Origin: VRUE01 sp963699215 | GTDB taxonomy: Bacteria; Actinomycetota; Thermoleophilia; Solirubrobacterales; 70-9 | Assembly (NCBI GenBank): GCA_963699215.1 | Contig: OY969422.1 | Location: forward strand, 1,488,001 to 1,552,000 | Length of the DNA: 64,000 nucleotides | Reading direction: 5' to 3' | In this document: positions 52,219-61,300 of the stretch, piece by piece | How positions within the stretch are numbered: the stretch's first letter is position 1 | Layout of the letters: each line of letters begins with the position of its first letter | Notes under the pieces: generated by a model | What the model was told of the DNA's origin: nothing | What the model saw: only the letters and a program-made list of their open reading frames with translations | Databases searched by the model: none | Position numbers and translations under genes: made by a program

Positions 52219-52256
52219 GTCTGCTCCTTCCCGGCGCCTTCCGTTGAACGATCCTA
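52216..52256 (-). promoter_or_regulatory. Promoter -10, ribosome-binding site and ATC start of the FHA gene
   Basis: On the minus strand TAGGAT (52256-52251) is followed by AAGGAG (52229-52224) and, five bases on, ATC (52218-52216). Spacing fits a short leader of about 26 bases. No clear -35 is visible. Confidence 0.4.
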
Positions 52257-52378
52257 TCGCTCTGTATAGCTCTGGGCATCCGGGTTTTGCCGCAACCCTG
52301 CCCGGATAACCTCTCGCTACCCCGCCCGGCCTCGCCAAAACGCCGAAGTCGAAGCAGAGACTAGAATCGCGCCCTCGC

Positions 52379-52894
52379 ATGGGGCCGGTCAGCGCGGAAA
52401 TCGAGATCGACGCCCCGCGCGAGCGGGTCTTCGAGACGATCGCCGATCTGGCCCAGCGTCCCGCTTTCACCGATCACTTCCTCACCGGCTTGCACCTGAC
52501 CCGGATCGAGTCGAGCGGGCTCGGGGCCGGGGCGCGGTTCCGGATCTCCTCGCCGCTGCGATCGGTCTGGACGGACAGCGCGATCGCCGAGCTGGAGGAG
52601 CCGCACAGGCTGGTCGAGCGAGGGCGCGGAGGGCGCGGCAACCGGATACCGGCGACCACCGTCTGGGAGCTGACCGAAGGCGCCGGCTCTTTGACGCGGG
52701 TTCGCGTCTCGCGCTGGACCGAGCCGGGCCCGCTCGACCGCGCCCTGGAGATCCTCGCCGCCAACTCGATCTGGGAGCAGCGCGGCTGGCGCGAGGCGCT
52801 GCGACGGCTGCGTGACCGGCTCGAGGGCGCCGCCCCCACTGCGGCTCCGCTGGTGGTGGCCGGCGGCAACCCTCACGCGACCGGCATCGCCTAA
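52379..52894 (+). CDS. SRPBCC family protein (polyketide cyclase/dehydrase-like)
   Basis: The 171-residue protein matches the START/Bet v 1-like fold in its strand pattern: VSAEIEIDAPRERVFETIADLAQRPAFTDHFLTG at the start, then TRIESSGLGAGARFRISS and LEEPHRLVERGRGG. TVWELTEGAGSLTRVRVSRWTEPGPLDRALEIL follows, with a C-terminal helix. Such proteins bind hydrophobic ligands; many in actinobacteria are of unknown role. It is divergent from the FHA gene, and its 5' end lies about 160 bases from that start. A lipoprotein gene follows 16 bases later on the same strand. Confidence 0.82.
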   Translation: MGPVSAEIEIDAPRERVFETIADLAQRPAFTDHFLTGLHLTRIESSGLGAGARFRISSPLRSVWTDSAIAELEEPHRLVERGRGGRGNRIPATTVWELTEGAGSLTRVRVSRWTEPGPLDRALEILAANSIWEQRGWREALRRLRDRLEGAAPTAAPLVVAGGNPHATGIA

Positions 52895-52910
52895 TACACT
52901 CTCGCCGCCG

Positions 52911-53459
52911 ATGGCCCGCCACCGCCGAACCATCCAGTCGCTGCTCGCCGTGCTCGCCTTTGCGATCGCCGCCCTCGGCGTCTCGGCCTGTGGCTCGGAG
53001 GAGCACTCCAAGGACGTGGTCGAGGGGCAGCCGGTGACGCTCGGCGAGCTGAAGTACAACGTCATCTTCTCTCGCTTCCTCAACGCCAACGACAACGAGG
53101 ACTCGGCCTACCTGGTTGGTCAGCCGCCCGCCCCGCCCGGCTCCGCCTACTTCGGCGTCTTCGTCGAAGTCCAGAACGAGAGCGAAGAGCCGCAGGAGCT
53201 GGCGAGCTCGTTCACGATCGCCGACGCCGACCACGAGACCTTCGAGGCGATTCCCAGCGAGAGCCTCTACGCGCTCCCCTTCGGCGGCGAAGTCGAATCG
53301 CAGGAACAGGTGCCGATCCTCGACTCGACCGCGCAGCAGGGCACGATCGAGGGCTCGCTGGTCCTCTTCGAGCTGCCCGCCTCCGCCTCGGAGAACCGGC
53401 CGCTGGTCCTCTCGATCCCGGGCCCCGAGGGCCCAGCCACGGTCACCCTCGACCTCTAG
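52911..53459 (+). CDS. Lipoprotein with DUF4352-like immunoglobulin-type domain
   Basis: The 182-residue protein has a lipoprotein signal peptide with lipobox LGVSACGS (Cys near 25). The mature part reads VTLGELKYNVIFSRFLNAND then GSAYFGVFVEVQNESEEPQELASSFTIADADHETFEAIP. It ends in EQVPILDSTAQQGTIEGSLVLFELP and ENRPLVLSIPG. This is the beta-sandwich pattern of DUF4352-type lipoproteins, whose function is unknown. It begins 16 bases after the SRPBCC gene and is convergent with the penicillin-binding-protein gene. Confidence 0.75.
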   Translation: MARHRRTIQSLLAVLAFAIAALGVSACGSEEHSKDVVEGQPVTLGELKYNVIFSRFLNANDNEDSAYLVGQPPAPPGSAYFGVFVEVQNESEEPQELASSFTIADADHETFEAIPSESLYALPFGGEVESQEQVPILDSTAQQGTIEGSLVLFELPASASENRPLVLSIPGPEGPATVTLDL

Positions 53460-53477
53460 CTCTCCCGCCCCGGCGAC

Positions 53478-55211
53478 TCAGAGGCCGGCCGAGAGGACTT
53501 CGCTAGCGATTGGGGCGGCGACTTCGCCGCCCGCCGCTTCGGCTTCGATCAACAACACGCCCACCGCCAGCCGTGGGTTTTCGGCGGGGGCGAAGGCGAC
53601 GAACCAGGCGTCCTTGATCTGCTCCGGTTCCTCTTCGTGCTCCTGCCCGGGCACCGGGCCGAGCTCGGCGGTGCCGGTCTTGCCGGCCACCTGTGCCTCG
53701 GGGATGGCGGCGGCGAAGCCGGTGCCGCCGGCGACGACTCCGACCATCAGCTCGGTCAGTTCGCCGGCGATCTTCGGTGACATCACCTCCACCGGCTCGG
53801 CTCCCGGCCGCAGCTTCTCGTTGGCGACGATCGAGGTTGGCGAGCGCACGCCGTCGTTGGCGACCGTCTGCGCGACGCTCGCCATCTGCAGCGGGGTCGC
53901 GAGGACTTCGCCCTGTCCGATCGCCGTCACGCCGAGGTCGACTTCTTCGCCGATCTCGGTCGGGATCGTCGACTCGGGCGGTTCGACCTCGGCGACGAGG
54001 CTCGCCTCGTAGAGGGTCGGTGGCGAGTTGAAGCCGAAGCGCTCGGCCGCGGCGACGAAGTCGTCGTTGCCGATCTTCGGCCCCAATGGGGCGAAGTCGG
54101 CGTTGCAGGACTCGGCGAAGGCTTCGCGGAAGGTGCCGCCGCAGAACTCGCCGTTGGCGTTGCTGATGAAGCGCCCGCCGACGTTGACCCCATCGACGAT
54201 CTCGAATTCGTCGTCGAGCGAGACGACCTCCTTCTGCAGGGCGGCCGTGGTGGTGACGACCTTGAAGGTCGAGCCAGGCGGCTGTGGCGCCGAGAAGGCC
54301 TGCCCGGCGAGGGCGCGGACATCGCCGCTGCGCGTGTCGAGCACGGCGACGCCGCCGGCCCGTCCGGCGAGGGCCAAGACCGCGGCCAGCTGCAGGTCCG
54401 GGTCGACGGTCGTCTTCACCGGCGCCCCTGGTCGGGGTTCGGCTTGGGCGAGGATCCGCGCCGCGCCCCCTTCGTTCGCCACCGCCAGCAGGGAGCCGCC
54501 GGGCCGGCCGGAGAGCCGCGCGTTGAAGGCTTGCTCGAGGCCGCTGACGCCGACTGGGGCCCCCGCGGGGAAACCTTGCCGGGCGAGCGCCGCCAGGTCC
54601 TCTTCTGCGGCTGCCCCGACTTCGCCGGTGACGTCGATCGCGGCGCTGCCGATCGGGTGTTCGCGGGCTTCGGCCGGGCCTTCGGCGAGCGGCGTTCCGT
54701 CGCGGGCGAGGATCGGCGCCCGCGGCGCCAGGTCGACCCTGTTCTCGAGGTGCTCCTCCGGCTCGAGGCCGGGGAAGACCAGGCTCGGGTCCCAGGCCAC
54801 CCCCCCGTCGGCGTAGGGGATCTCGAGCTCGGCGGCGACGGCGCCGAAGGCGACGGTGCCGGCCTCCACCGGCAAGGGGACGACGAGATCTCCCTCCCGG
54901 CCACTGGGATCGTCGGGGGAGCCGACGTCGAGCGTGCGCAGAGTGGCCACCTCCGCCGCCTCGCGGTAGGCCGCGGCGAACTCGGCTTGGCCGAGCGAGC
55001 GGCGCGAGGCTTCGTTCAGCTCTCGGTACATCGCGGCGAAGTCATTGCGCGCCCAGGCTCCGGCGAAGCGTTCGGCCGCTTCCTTCTCCGGCGACCCCGG
55101 CGCGCCGGAGGCGGCACCGAGCGCAAAGGCGACCGCTGCGACGATCGCTAGTGGCAGCGTGCGGGTGACGAGGCGTCGCCGTCGCTCCGCCTCCGTGGGC
55201 CGGGTCTTCAC
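53478..55211 (-). CDS. Penicillin-binding protein (class B transpeptidase)
   Basis: The 577-residue enzyme crosslinks peptidoglycan outside the membrane. One N-terminal helix (LPLAIVAAVAFALGAASGA) anchors it. An NTF2-like MecA_N domain follows (AAERFAGAWARNDFAAMYRELNEASRRSL, about residues 44-150). A class-B N-domain then runs to about 300. The transpeptidase motifs are PGSTFKVV near 310 (SxxK), SCNADFA near 370 (SxN) and VAGKTGTAEL near 513 (KTG). The overall layout matches PBP2/PbpA-type proteins with a MecA_N domain in actinobacteria. It lies 40 bases downstream of the MarP-like protease on the same strand, probably in an operon. Confidence 0.93.
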   Translation of the reverse strand: MKTRPTEAERRRRLVTRTLPLAIVAAVAFALGAASGAPGSPEKEAAERFAGAWARNDFAAMYRELNEASRRSLGQAEFAAAYREAAEVATLRTLDVGSPDDPSGREGDLVVPLPVEAGTVAFGAVAAELEIPYADGGVAWDPSLVFPGLEPEEHLENRVDLAPRAPILARDGTPLAEGPAEAREHPIGSAAIDVTGEVGAAAEEDLAALARQGFPAGAPVGVSGLEQAFNARLSGRPGGSLLAVANEGGAARILAQAEPRPGAPVKTTVDPDLQLAAVLALAGRAGGVAVLDTRSGDVRALAGQAFSAPQPPGSTFKVVTTTAALQKEVVSLDDEFEIVDGVNVGGRFISNANGEFCGGTFREAFAESCNADFAPLGPKIGNDDFVAAAERFGFNSPPTLYEASLVAEVEPPESTIPTEIGEEVDLGVTAIGQGEVLATPLQMASVAQTVANDGVRSPTSIVANEKLRPGAEPVEVMSPKIAGELTELMVGVVAGGTGFAAAIPEAQVAGKTGTAELGPVPGQEHEEEPEQIKDAWFVAFAPAENPRLAVGVLLIEAEAAGGEVAAPIASEVLSAGL

Positions 55212-55251
55212 TGCTGGAAATCTAGTCTCGAAGCAGGTCGGTTACCGCTTT

Positions 55252-56394
55252 CTACCCGGTGCACGTTCCCGTGCTGATGGGGACTTGCGGCTCCTCGAGC
55301 GCGGAGCGGACCACCTCGTTCGGGATGGCGAAGCCTCCCGGCGGGCCGGAGGTAGTTGCGGCGAAGACGGTGGCCATCGCCCGGCCCTGGGAGTCGACCA
55401 GCGGACCTCCGGAGTTGCCGCTGCGGACGCTGCCGCGAAGCGAGGCGATCGAGCGCTGGATCGGCCCGTTGCCGTAGGAGTCCTCGCTGATCGCGATGCT
55501 GGTGTCGCCGAGCCGGGCAGCGGAGACGGCATAGGGGCCGTTTTCCGGATAGCCGAGCACCGCGCTCGCGGTCCCGCGTCGCGGCTCGGCGGCCATCTCC
55601 AACGCGGGGACGGGGGCTTCGATGCGCAGCAGGGCGAGGTCGTTGGCGGGGTCGTAGCGAACCGGCGTGGCGTCGAGCGAGGCGCCGTCGATCGTGGTCA
55701 CCGTGGTGTCCTCCTCGCCGGCGACGACGTGGGCATTGGTGACCACCAGCCCGGGCGCGGCGACCCAGCCGGAGCCCTCGACGCCGAGCCCGCAGGCGGT
55801 GCCCAGCACGCGCACCACCGAGCGACTTGCCCGGCGCACGTCGGGGTCCGAGGCGATCGCCGGATCCGGTGGCGCGACCGGAGCCGACGGGCCGACAATC
55901 GAGGGAGCGGGGTCGACGCGGTTGAGCGCGTTGAGGACCGGGCCGGACGGGGGCAGTAGGTCGTTGAGGCTGCGCAGGATCAGCGAGCGCTGCACGTCGC
56001 CGCGCAGCTGGGCGGTGCTCGGCGCGTGCAGCGCCACCGCGCCGAAGACCCAGATCAAGCCCAGCGCGACCGCGGCGATCAGAGCCGCCCCCCCGGCCCC
56101 GTCGGCGAGGTGCAGCGCTCGCCCGCGGACCAGGCGCTGGCGCAGGCCGAGCGCCAGGCTCTCCACCGTCACCGCGACCAGCGCCCCGGCGAGCAGCGCC
56201 CCCAGCGCGGCGAAGAGCGGCGCGTAGGGAGAACCCGCACCTTCGCTCAGTAGCAGCGGCCCGACCCGGCTGCCGGCGAACGCCCCGGCGGCGAACCCGA
56301 ACAGCGTCAGCACGCCGACGATCAGGCCCTGGCGGTAGCCCCACATCGCGAAGGCGATGGTGAAGGCGACGATCGCCCAGTCGAGAACGGTCAT
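55252..56394 (-). CDS. MarP-type membrane serine protease (CvpA plus trypsin-like domain)
   Basis: The 380-residue protein starts MTVLDWAIVAFTIAFAMWGYRQGLIVGVLTLFGFAAGAFAG, a CvpA-like region with four membrane segments up to about residue 140. The exported trypsin-like domain starts near 185, with catalytic His in LVVTNAHVVAGE, Asp in DPANDLALLRI and Ser in SVRSGNSGGPLVD. Mycobacterial MarP activates a peptidoglycan hydrolase (RipA) and confers acid resistance, so this homologue may act on the cell wall. ATG 56394 starts the family-like N-terminus; an earlier in-frame ATG at 56487 adds residues overlapping the divergent regulator. It is upstream of the penicillin-binding-protein gene. Confidence 0.9.
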   Translation of the reverse strand: MTVLDWAIVAFTIAFAMWGYRQGLIVGVLTLFGFAAGAFAGSRVGPLLLSEGAGSPYAPLFAALGALLAGALVAVTVESLALGLRQRLVRGRALHLADGAGGAALIAAVALGLIWVFGAVALHAPSTAQLRGDVQRSLILRSLNDLLPPSGPVLNALNRVDPAPSIVGPSAPVAPPDPAIASDPDVRRASRSVVRVLGTACGLGVEGSGWVAAPGLVVTNAHVVAGEEDTTVTTIDGASLDATPVRYDPANDLALLRIEAPVPALEMAAEPRRGTASAVLGYPENGPYAVSAARLGDTSIAISEDSYGNGPIQRSIASLRGSVRSGNSGGPLVDSQGRAMATVFAATTSGPPGGFAIPNEVVRSALEEPQVPISTGTCTG

Positions 56395-56430
56395 GGAGGA
56401 ATCCAAGCAGGCCGCCTTCCGGGCCCGCCA

Positions 56431-56445
56431 CTTACGTTCAGTAAG
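56431..56445. promoter_or_regulatory. Candidate HxlR operator
   Basis: CTTACGTTCAGTAAG is a 5-bp inverted repeat with a five-base spacer ending 10 bases before the GTG start of the HxlR gene. HxlR/MarR-like winged-helix regulators often bind such TTAC/GTAA sites and repress their own promoter. The gap also serves the divergent MarP-like gene. Confidence 0.5.
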
Positions 56446-56455
56446 CTGCGTCGAG

Positions 56456-56791
56456 GTGGAGGCCATTTCCGCGCACGAGCAGCCCACTGGGGTCTGCCCT
56501 CACTTCCACGCCGCGATCGAGCTGATCGGCAAGCGGTGGACCGGGGCGATCGTCTTCGCCCTGACCGAGGGCCCGCTGCGGTTCGGCGAGCTGGCCAAGG
56601 CCGTGCCGGGCCTCTCGGACAGGCTGCTCTCTCAGCGCCTGCGAGAGCTCGAGGAGGAGGGCCTGGTCGGGCGCGAGGTCGAGGCGGGCTCGCCGGTGCG
56701 GGTCACCTACTCGCTGACCGAGGCGGGGGCGGAGCTGCGCCCCGCGATAGCCGAGCTCAAGTCGTGGGCCCAACGCTGGCGCTCCGGATAG
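56456..56791 (+). CDS. HxlR family transcriptional regulator
   Basis: This protein of about 111 residues is a winged-helix DNA-binding regulator. CPHFHAAIELIGKRWTGAIVFALTEGPLRFGELAKAVPGLSDRLLSQRLRELEEEGLVGREV covers the conserved Cys, GxRWT and recognition helix. VRVTYSLTEAGAELRPAIAELKSWAQRW is the wing and C-terminal helix. HxlR members sense aldehydes, quinones or redox changes, often through the Cys near the N-terminus. I used GTG 56456 because the family usually starts shortly before CPHF; ATG 56393 or ATG 56357 would extend over the operator. Its neighbour xseA begins 10 bases downstream. Confidence 0.85.
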   Translation: MEAISAHEQPTGVCPHFHAAIELIGKRWTGAIVFALTEGPLRFGELAKAVPGLSDRLLSQRLRELEEEGLVGREVEAGSPVRVTYSLTEAGAELRPAIAELKSWAQRWRSG

Positions 56792-56801
56792 CCTCACCCG
56801 C

Positions 56802-58094
56802 GTGGAAAAGCTTCCCGGTCCATTCCCCGTAGGGCGCTACGCCCGCAAGCTGGAGGAAGAGATGCGCCGTCGTGCGCGAGTGTCTCTCATCGGTGAGGTC
56901 ACTGGCCTCAGTCGAAGCAAAGCCCAGGCCTATTTCGAGTTGCGAGACGCCGAGGGGGCCGTTCCATGTGCGATCTGGCTGAATGATCTGGAGAAGCTGG
57001 ATCTCCCCGAGCAAGGCCTTCGCGATGGCGCTGAGATCGTCATCGGTGGCGGTCCGGACTATTACCGCGGCAGCTCTCAGGCGTCTCCAAGTTTTTTCTT
57101 TCGCGCAACTCATATTCGGCTCGCCGGCGAGGGGGACCTGCTCGCCCGCCTGGCGGCGCTGCGCAAGCAGCTCCGCGCCGAGGGGCTCTTCGAGCTGCAG
57201 CGACAGCTGGCCAGGCCGCGGCTGCCGAAGACGATCGGCGTGGTGACCGCGGAGAGCGGCGCCGCGCGCCGCGACCTGGTCGCCGCGTTGCGGCGACGGG
57301 GCTGGGCGGGCACCGTGGTCTGGGCATTCGCCCCCGTTCAGGACCGCCGCGCCGCGCCGGCGATCGGCGCCGCGATCCAGGATCTGGCGGCGATGCCGGC
57401 GATCGAGGCGATAGTCGTCGCCCGCGGCGGCGGCAGCCTCGCCGACCTCTGGGCCTTCTGCGACGAGACGCTCTGCCGCACGGTGGCGATGCTGCGGGTG
57501 CCGGTGATCAGCGCCGTCGGCCACGAGCGCGACTCGACCCTGATCGACGACGTCGCCGCCGTCGCCTGCTCGACCCCGACCCACGCCGCCGAGGCCGCGG
57601 TGCCGCTCGACTGCATCGCCGCGCGCGGGGCGCTGCAGCGCAGCGCCGCCTCCCTGCGGCGGGTGGGGGAGGGCGCCGTGGGGAGCCGCAGCCGGCACCT
57701 GGTGGCGCTCGCCCGCGGCCCGGCGCGGGCGCTGCGGCGGGAGCGGATCGCGCTCAACCAGAAGACGCGTGAGATCCGCGCCTCCTCCGAACGGGGCCTC
57801 GCGGAGCGCCGTGCCTTCCAGCGCCGCCTCGCCCTCGTCGTGCTCTCGCGGGCCGCCCGTCGCGCCGCCGGGGTGGAAGCGAGCAACCGGCGCGAGGCGC
57901 TGCGCCGGGCGGAGGTGGCGTTTCGCGCCCACGAGCCCGAGCGCACGCTGGAGCGCGGCTACGCTCTCGCCGAGGACTCCGCCGGCGAGCCCGTGACCAG
58001 CGCCGCCGCGGCGATCGCCGCCGGCCGCCTGAGCTTGCGCTTTGCCGACGGCGGCGTCGGTGCCGAGATCGACCGGGAAGGGAGCGAGGGATGA
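56802..58094 (+). CDS. xseA: Exodeoxyribonuclease VII large subunit
   Basis: XseA is the catalytic subunit of ExoVII, which degrades single-stranded DNA in both directions. The N-terminal OB fold reads VSLIGEVTGLSRSKAQAYFELRDAEGAVPCAIWL near 27-60. The catalytic core has KTIGVVTAESGAARRDLVAALRRRG near residue 144 and AIVVARGGGSLADLWAFCDETLCRTVAMLRVPVISAVGHERDSTLIDDVA near 203-250. A helical region with repeated R/E runs follows to the end (ERGYALAEDSAGEPVTS). The 430-residue length is normal. GTG 56802 starts the gene. The stop overlaps xseB by four bases. Confidence 0.95.
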   Translation: MEKLPGPFPVGRYARKLEEEMRRRARVSLIGEVTGLSRSKAQAYFELRDAEGAVPCAIWLNDLEKLDLPEQGLRDGAEIVIGGGPDYYRGSSQASPSFFFRATHIRLAGEGDLLARLAALRKQLRAEGLFELQRQLARPRLPKTIGVVTAESGAARRDLVAALRRRGWAGTVVWAFAPVQDRRAAPAIGAAIQDLAAMPAIEAIVVARGGGSLADLWAFCDETLCRTVAMLRVPVISAVGHERDSTLIDDVAAVACSTPTHAAEAAVPLDCIAARGALQRSAASLRRVGEGAVGSRSRHLVALARGPARALRRERIALNQKTREIRASSERGLAERRAFQRRLALVVLSRAARRAAGVEASNRREALRRAEVAFRAHEPERTLERGYALAEDSAGEPVTSAAAAIAAGRLSLRFADGGVGAEIDREGSEG

Positions 58095-58321
58095 GCGAGA
58101 CGCCCGAGTCCTACGAGGACGCGGTGGAGCGGCTGGAGCAGATCATCGACCGGCTCGACTCGGGCCAGGCCGGCCTGCGCGAAACGCTGGAGCTCTGCCG
58201 CGAGGGTCGCGAACTCGTCACCTACTGCTCGGCGGAGCTGGACGCGGTCAGCGAGGGGCTCGAAGAGCTGCGCCTCGACGAGCTGGCGGCGAAGCTGGAG
58301 GCCGCCCCGAACGAGAGCTAG
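58091..58321 (+). CDS. xseB: Exodeoxyribonuclease VII small subunit
   Basis: The 76-residue protein matches XseB: SYEDAVERLEQIIDRLDSGQAGLRETLELCREGRELVTYCSAELDAV. It has the conserved DxLxxLExIVxxLExGxLxLEExLxxYEEGxxLxxxC pattern. Several XseB subunits bind along XseA's helical region. ATG 58091 overlaps the xseA stop (ATGA), giving coupled translation and a fixed subunit ratio. It converges with the AddA-like gene after 39 bases. Confidence 0.93.
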   Translation: MSETPESYEDAVERLEQIIDRLDSGQAGLRETLELCREGRELVTYCSAELDAVSEGLEELRLDELAAKLEAAPNES

Positions 58322-58360
58322 CGGAGGGCGGGCGAGAAGCGCGTCACGGCAGAGCAGTGG

Positions 58361-61300
58361 TCAGCTCGCAGGAGCCGGCCCCGAGCAGAGCCGCCCCAGC
58401 GCCGGGCATCCCCGGCAGAGATCCCAGCTCCTGCGCTCGACCGCGGCCACCGGGAACTCGCCGGCGCCGATTCGCCCGATCGCCTCGGCGAGCCGCTCGC
58501 GGCCGCGCGCCATCTCCTCCCGGTCGAGCAGGTCGACGACGGGCTCCTCGGGCCGCTCGAGGAAGACGTAGGCGACCTCGACCGCGGCTGCGTTGCGTGC
58601 CTCGGCGACCGCCAGCGCGTAGATCGCCCGCTGGGTCTCGTACTTGGCGGCGCGCTCTGCCGGCGACGAGGCACCAAGCCGGTCGGTCTTGTAGTCGACG
58701 ACCAGGGGCGGATCGCCCTGGCGCTCGACCAGCAGGTCGATCGAGCCGCGCAGGATCGCGTCGGAGACGCCGAGCAGCAGCGGGACCTCGGCCCGCGAAG
58801 CGGAGCCGGCGACTTGGACCCGTTCGCGCAGGAGGCTGGAGCCGAGCCAGGCGCGGACGGGCGCCAGCAGCTCCGCCTCGACCCCCCCGTCGGGATCGAG
58901 CCCCGCGGCGGCCGCGTGCAGCTCGACCAGATCGGCGCCCGGCTCGCGCCACTCGTTTTCCTGGCTCCACTCCAGCAGCGAGTGCACGGCGGCTCCCCGC
59001 GCCGCGGCTGCATCGCGCAGGCTGGGCTCGGTGCCCTCCTCCTCGGGCGCGGTCGCAGTTGTCCCCGCCGTGCGGGAGGAAGCGCGACCGCGGTCGGACA
59101 GGTCGAGGACGCGCTCCATGTGGAAGCGGTAGGCGCATTCCTCGTAGGCGGCGATCGCGGTGTAGGAGAGCGGCCGGTTGGGCACCGTCGGCGGCCGGCG
59201 CTCCTGCAGCGGCGCTCGCCCTGGAGAAGACGGCGGCGGTGGAGTCGCGTCTCGCCGCGTCGCTGTCAGCTCGGCGGCGCGCTCCGGCGAGGGCAGGTTG
59301 ACGCGCACCGCGATCTGCGACGGCTCGAAGCTGGCGTCGAGGCCGTCTCGCGGCTCGGGGGCGGGGATCGCGATCGCCGAGTCTCGCTCGCGGTCGACCT
59401 CGAAGCTGCTGAGGATCCGCTCGATCGCGGGCGTCCCGGGCTGGATGCTCCGGCCGGGCTGGGGCATCGCGACGCCGCTGAGGATCAGTCGCTCGCGCGC
59501 ACGCGTGGCGGCGACGTGGAAGAGCCGCAGCTCCTCCTCCGCTTCGCGCTGCTGGGACTCCGCGCAGAGCTCCTCGTACGCGTAGAGGTTGATCGAGGCG
59601 GCGCCGAGGCGGCGCAGCTGCAGCCCGACCCGGGGCTCCTCGCTCTCGCGGCCGAGGGTCAGCGGCGGCAGGCGCGAGCCGGCCAGCAGCCGCCGCGAGA
59701 GGTTGGGGATCGCGACGACGCCGAACTCGAGCCCCTTGGCGCTGTGCACGGTCATGATCCGCACGCCGTCGTGACCCTCGATCGCGCTCGCCGCCTCCGC
59801 CTCCGCGTCCGCTTCGGCCCGCGAGGCGAGGAAGTCGAGCAGGCCGCGCAGGTCGCGCCCCTCGCGCGCCTCGAACTCGCCCGCGAGCCGCATCAGCTTG
59901 CGCACGTTGGCGAAGCGGGCCTCGCCCGAGGGGCGCATGAGGGTTGCCAGGTCGTAGCCGGTCTCGGTTATCGCGGCGTCGATCAAGCCGGCCAGGGTCA
60001 GGCGCCCGGCGCGCTCGCGGAGCCCAGCGACCGCCTCGACGAAGCGGCGCAGCAGCTCCCGCTCGGACTCGGGGATCGCCTCCAGCCGCGCGGGATCGTC
60101 CAGCCCCTCGTCGCGTGGCTCCTCTGCCGCCTCATCCTCGACCGAGGAATCACGGGCTGAGACGGGCGGTTGGGCCGCCCGTTCGAGGGCGGGCCAGACG
60201 TGGCGGCGGCGGCCGGCGGCGGCGCGCAGCAGCCAGAGCGTGTCGGGCGCGGCTGCGCAGGCCGGCGAGGCGAGGGCGCCGAAGAGGGCCTGGTCGTCGA
60301 GCGGGTTGGCGATCGTCGCCAGCAGGGTGCAGACGTCGGCGACCTGCTGCTGGGACCAGTAGCCCCGGCCGCCGATCGTGTACGGCCGCAGCCCGGCCCG
60401 CTCCAGCGAGTCCTCGTAGGCGTCGAGGTGGGTGAAGGCGCGCAGCAGGACGACCATCTCGCCGCGCTCGACGCCGCTCTCGGCCAGCTCGCGCAACCGT
60501 TCCGCGACGAAACGGGCCTCGGCGAGGTGGCTGGGCGGCGCGTCGGCGTCGGTCGCCGGCGCCAGGTCGATTCCCTCGGCGTCCCAGCCGTCGCGGGCAG
60601 TGAGCAGGAGCTCGGCCGCCGGACCTTCGCCGGGAGGGGTGGGGAGGGAGGGCGGCGCGCCGACGCGCAGCGCACGGTAGGCGTCGCCGAGCAGCTCGGC
60701 GCCGATCGCGTTGACGGCCCCGATTAGCTCCGGCCGCGAGCGAAAGTTGCCGCTCAGCTCCATCGCTGCCGCATCGGCGCCCTGCTCGGCCGCGCGCCGC
60801 TGCTCACGGAAGACGTCGAGGTCGGCGTGGCGGAAGCCGTAGATCGATTGCAGCTCGTCGCCGACCGCCATCAGCTCGGTCCGCGGGCCGCGCAGGGCCT
60901 CGATCAGGCGCAGCTGGAGCCGGTTCGTGTCCTGGAACTCGTCGACCAGCAGGTGGCTGAACCGCGTCCGGTAGGCGTTGCCGATCTCCTCGCGTTCCAG
61001 CAGCTGGAGGGCGCGCAGCTGGAGGTCCTCGAAGTCGAGTCCTTCGCGGCGTCCCTTGACCGCCTCGAAGCGGGTTGCGAAGAGCCCGAGCAGCTCGGCG
61101 ATGTGGCGGTAGGCGTTGCCGCCCTCGCCAGCCGCCGCGGCGGCGGCCACCGCGGCGTCGATCGCCTCGCGGTAGGCGCTCATCGACTTCGCCTTGCTGT
61201 CGGTCCTCAGGCTCGCGAGCAGGTCGAGGCTGGGGACGTCCCCCGCCTCGCCGAGCGCCTCCAGCGCCCGCTCGACCAGCTCGCGGCTGGAGTTGGCCGG

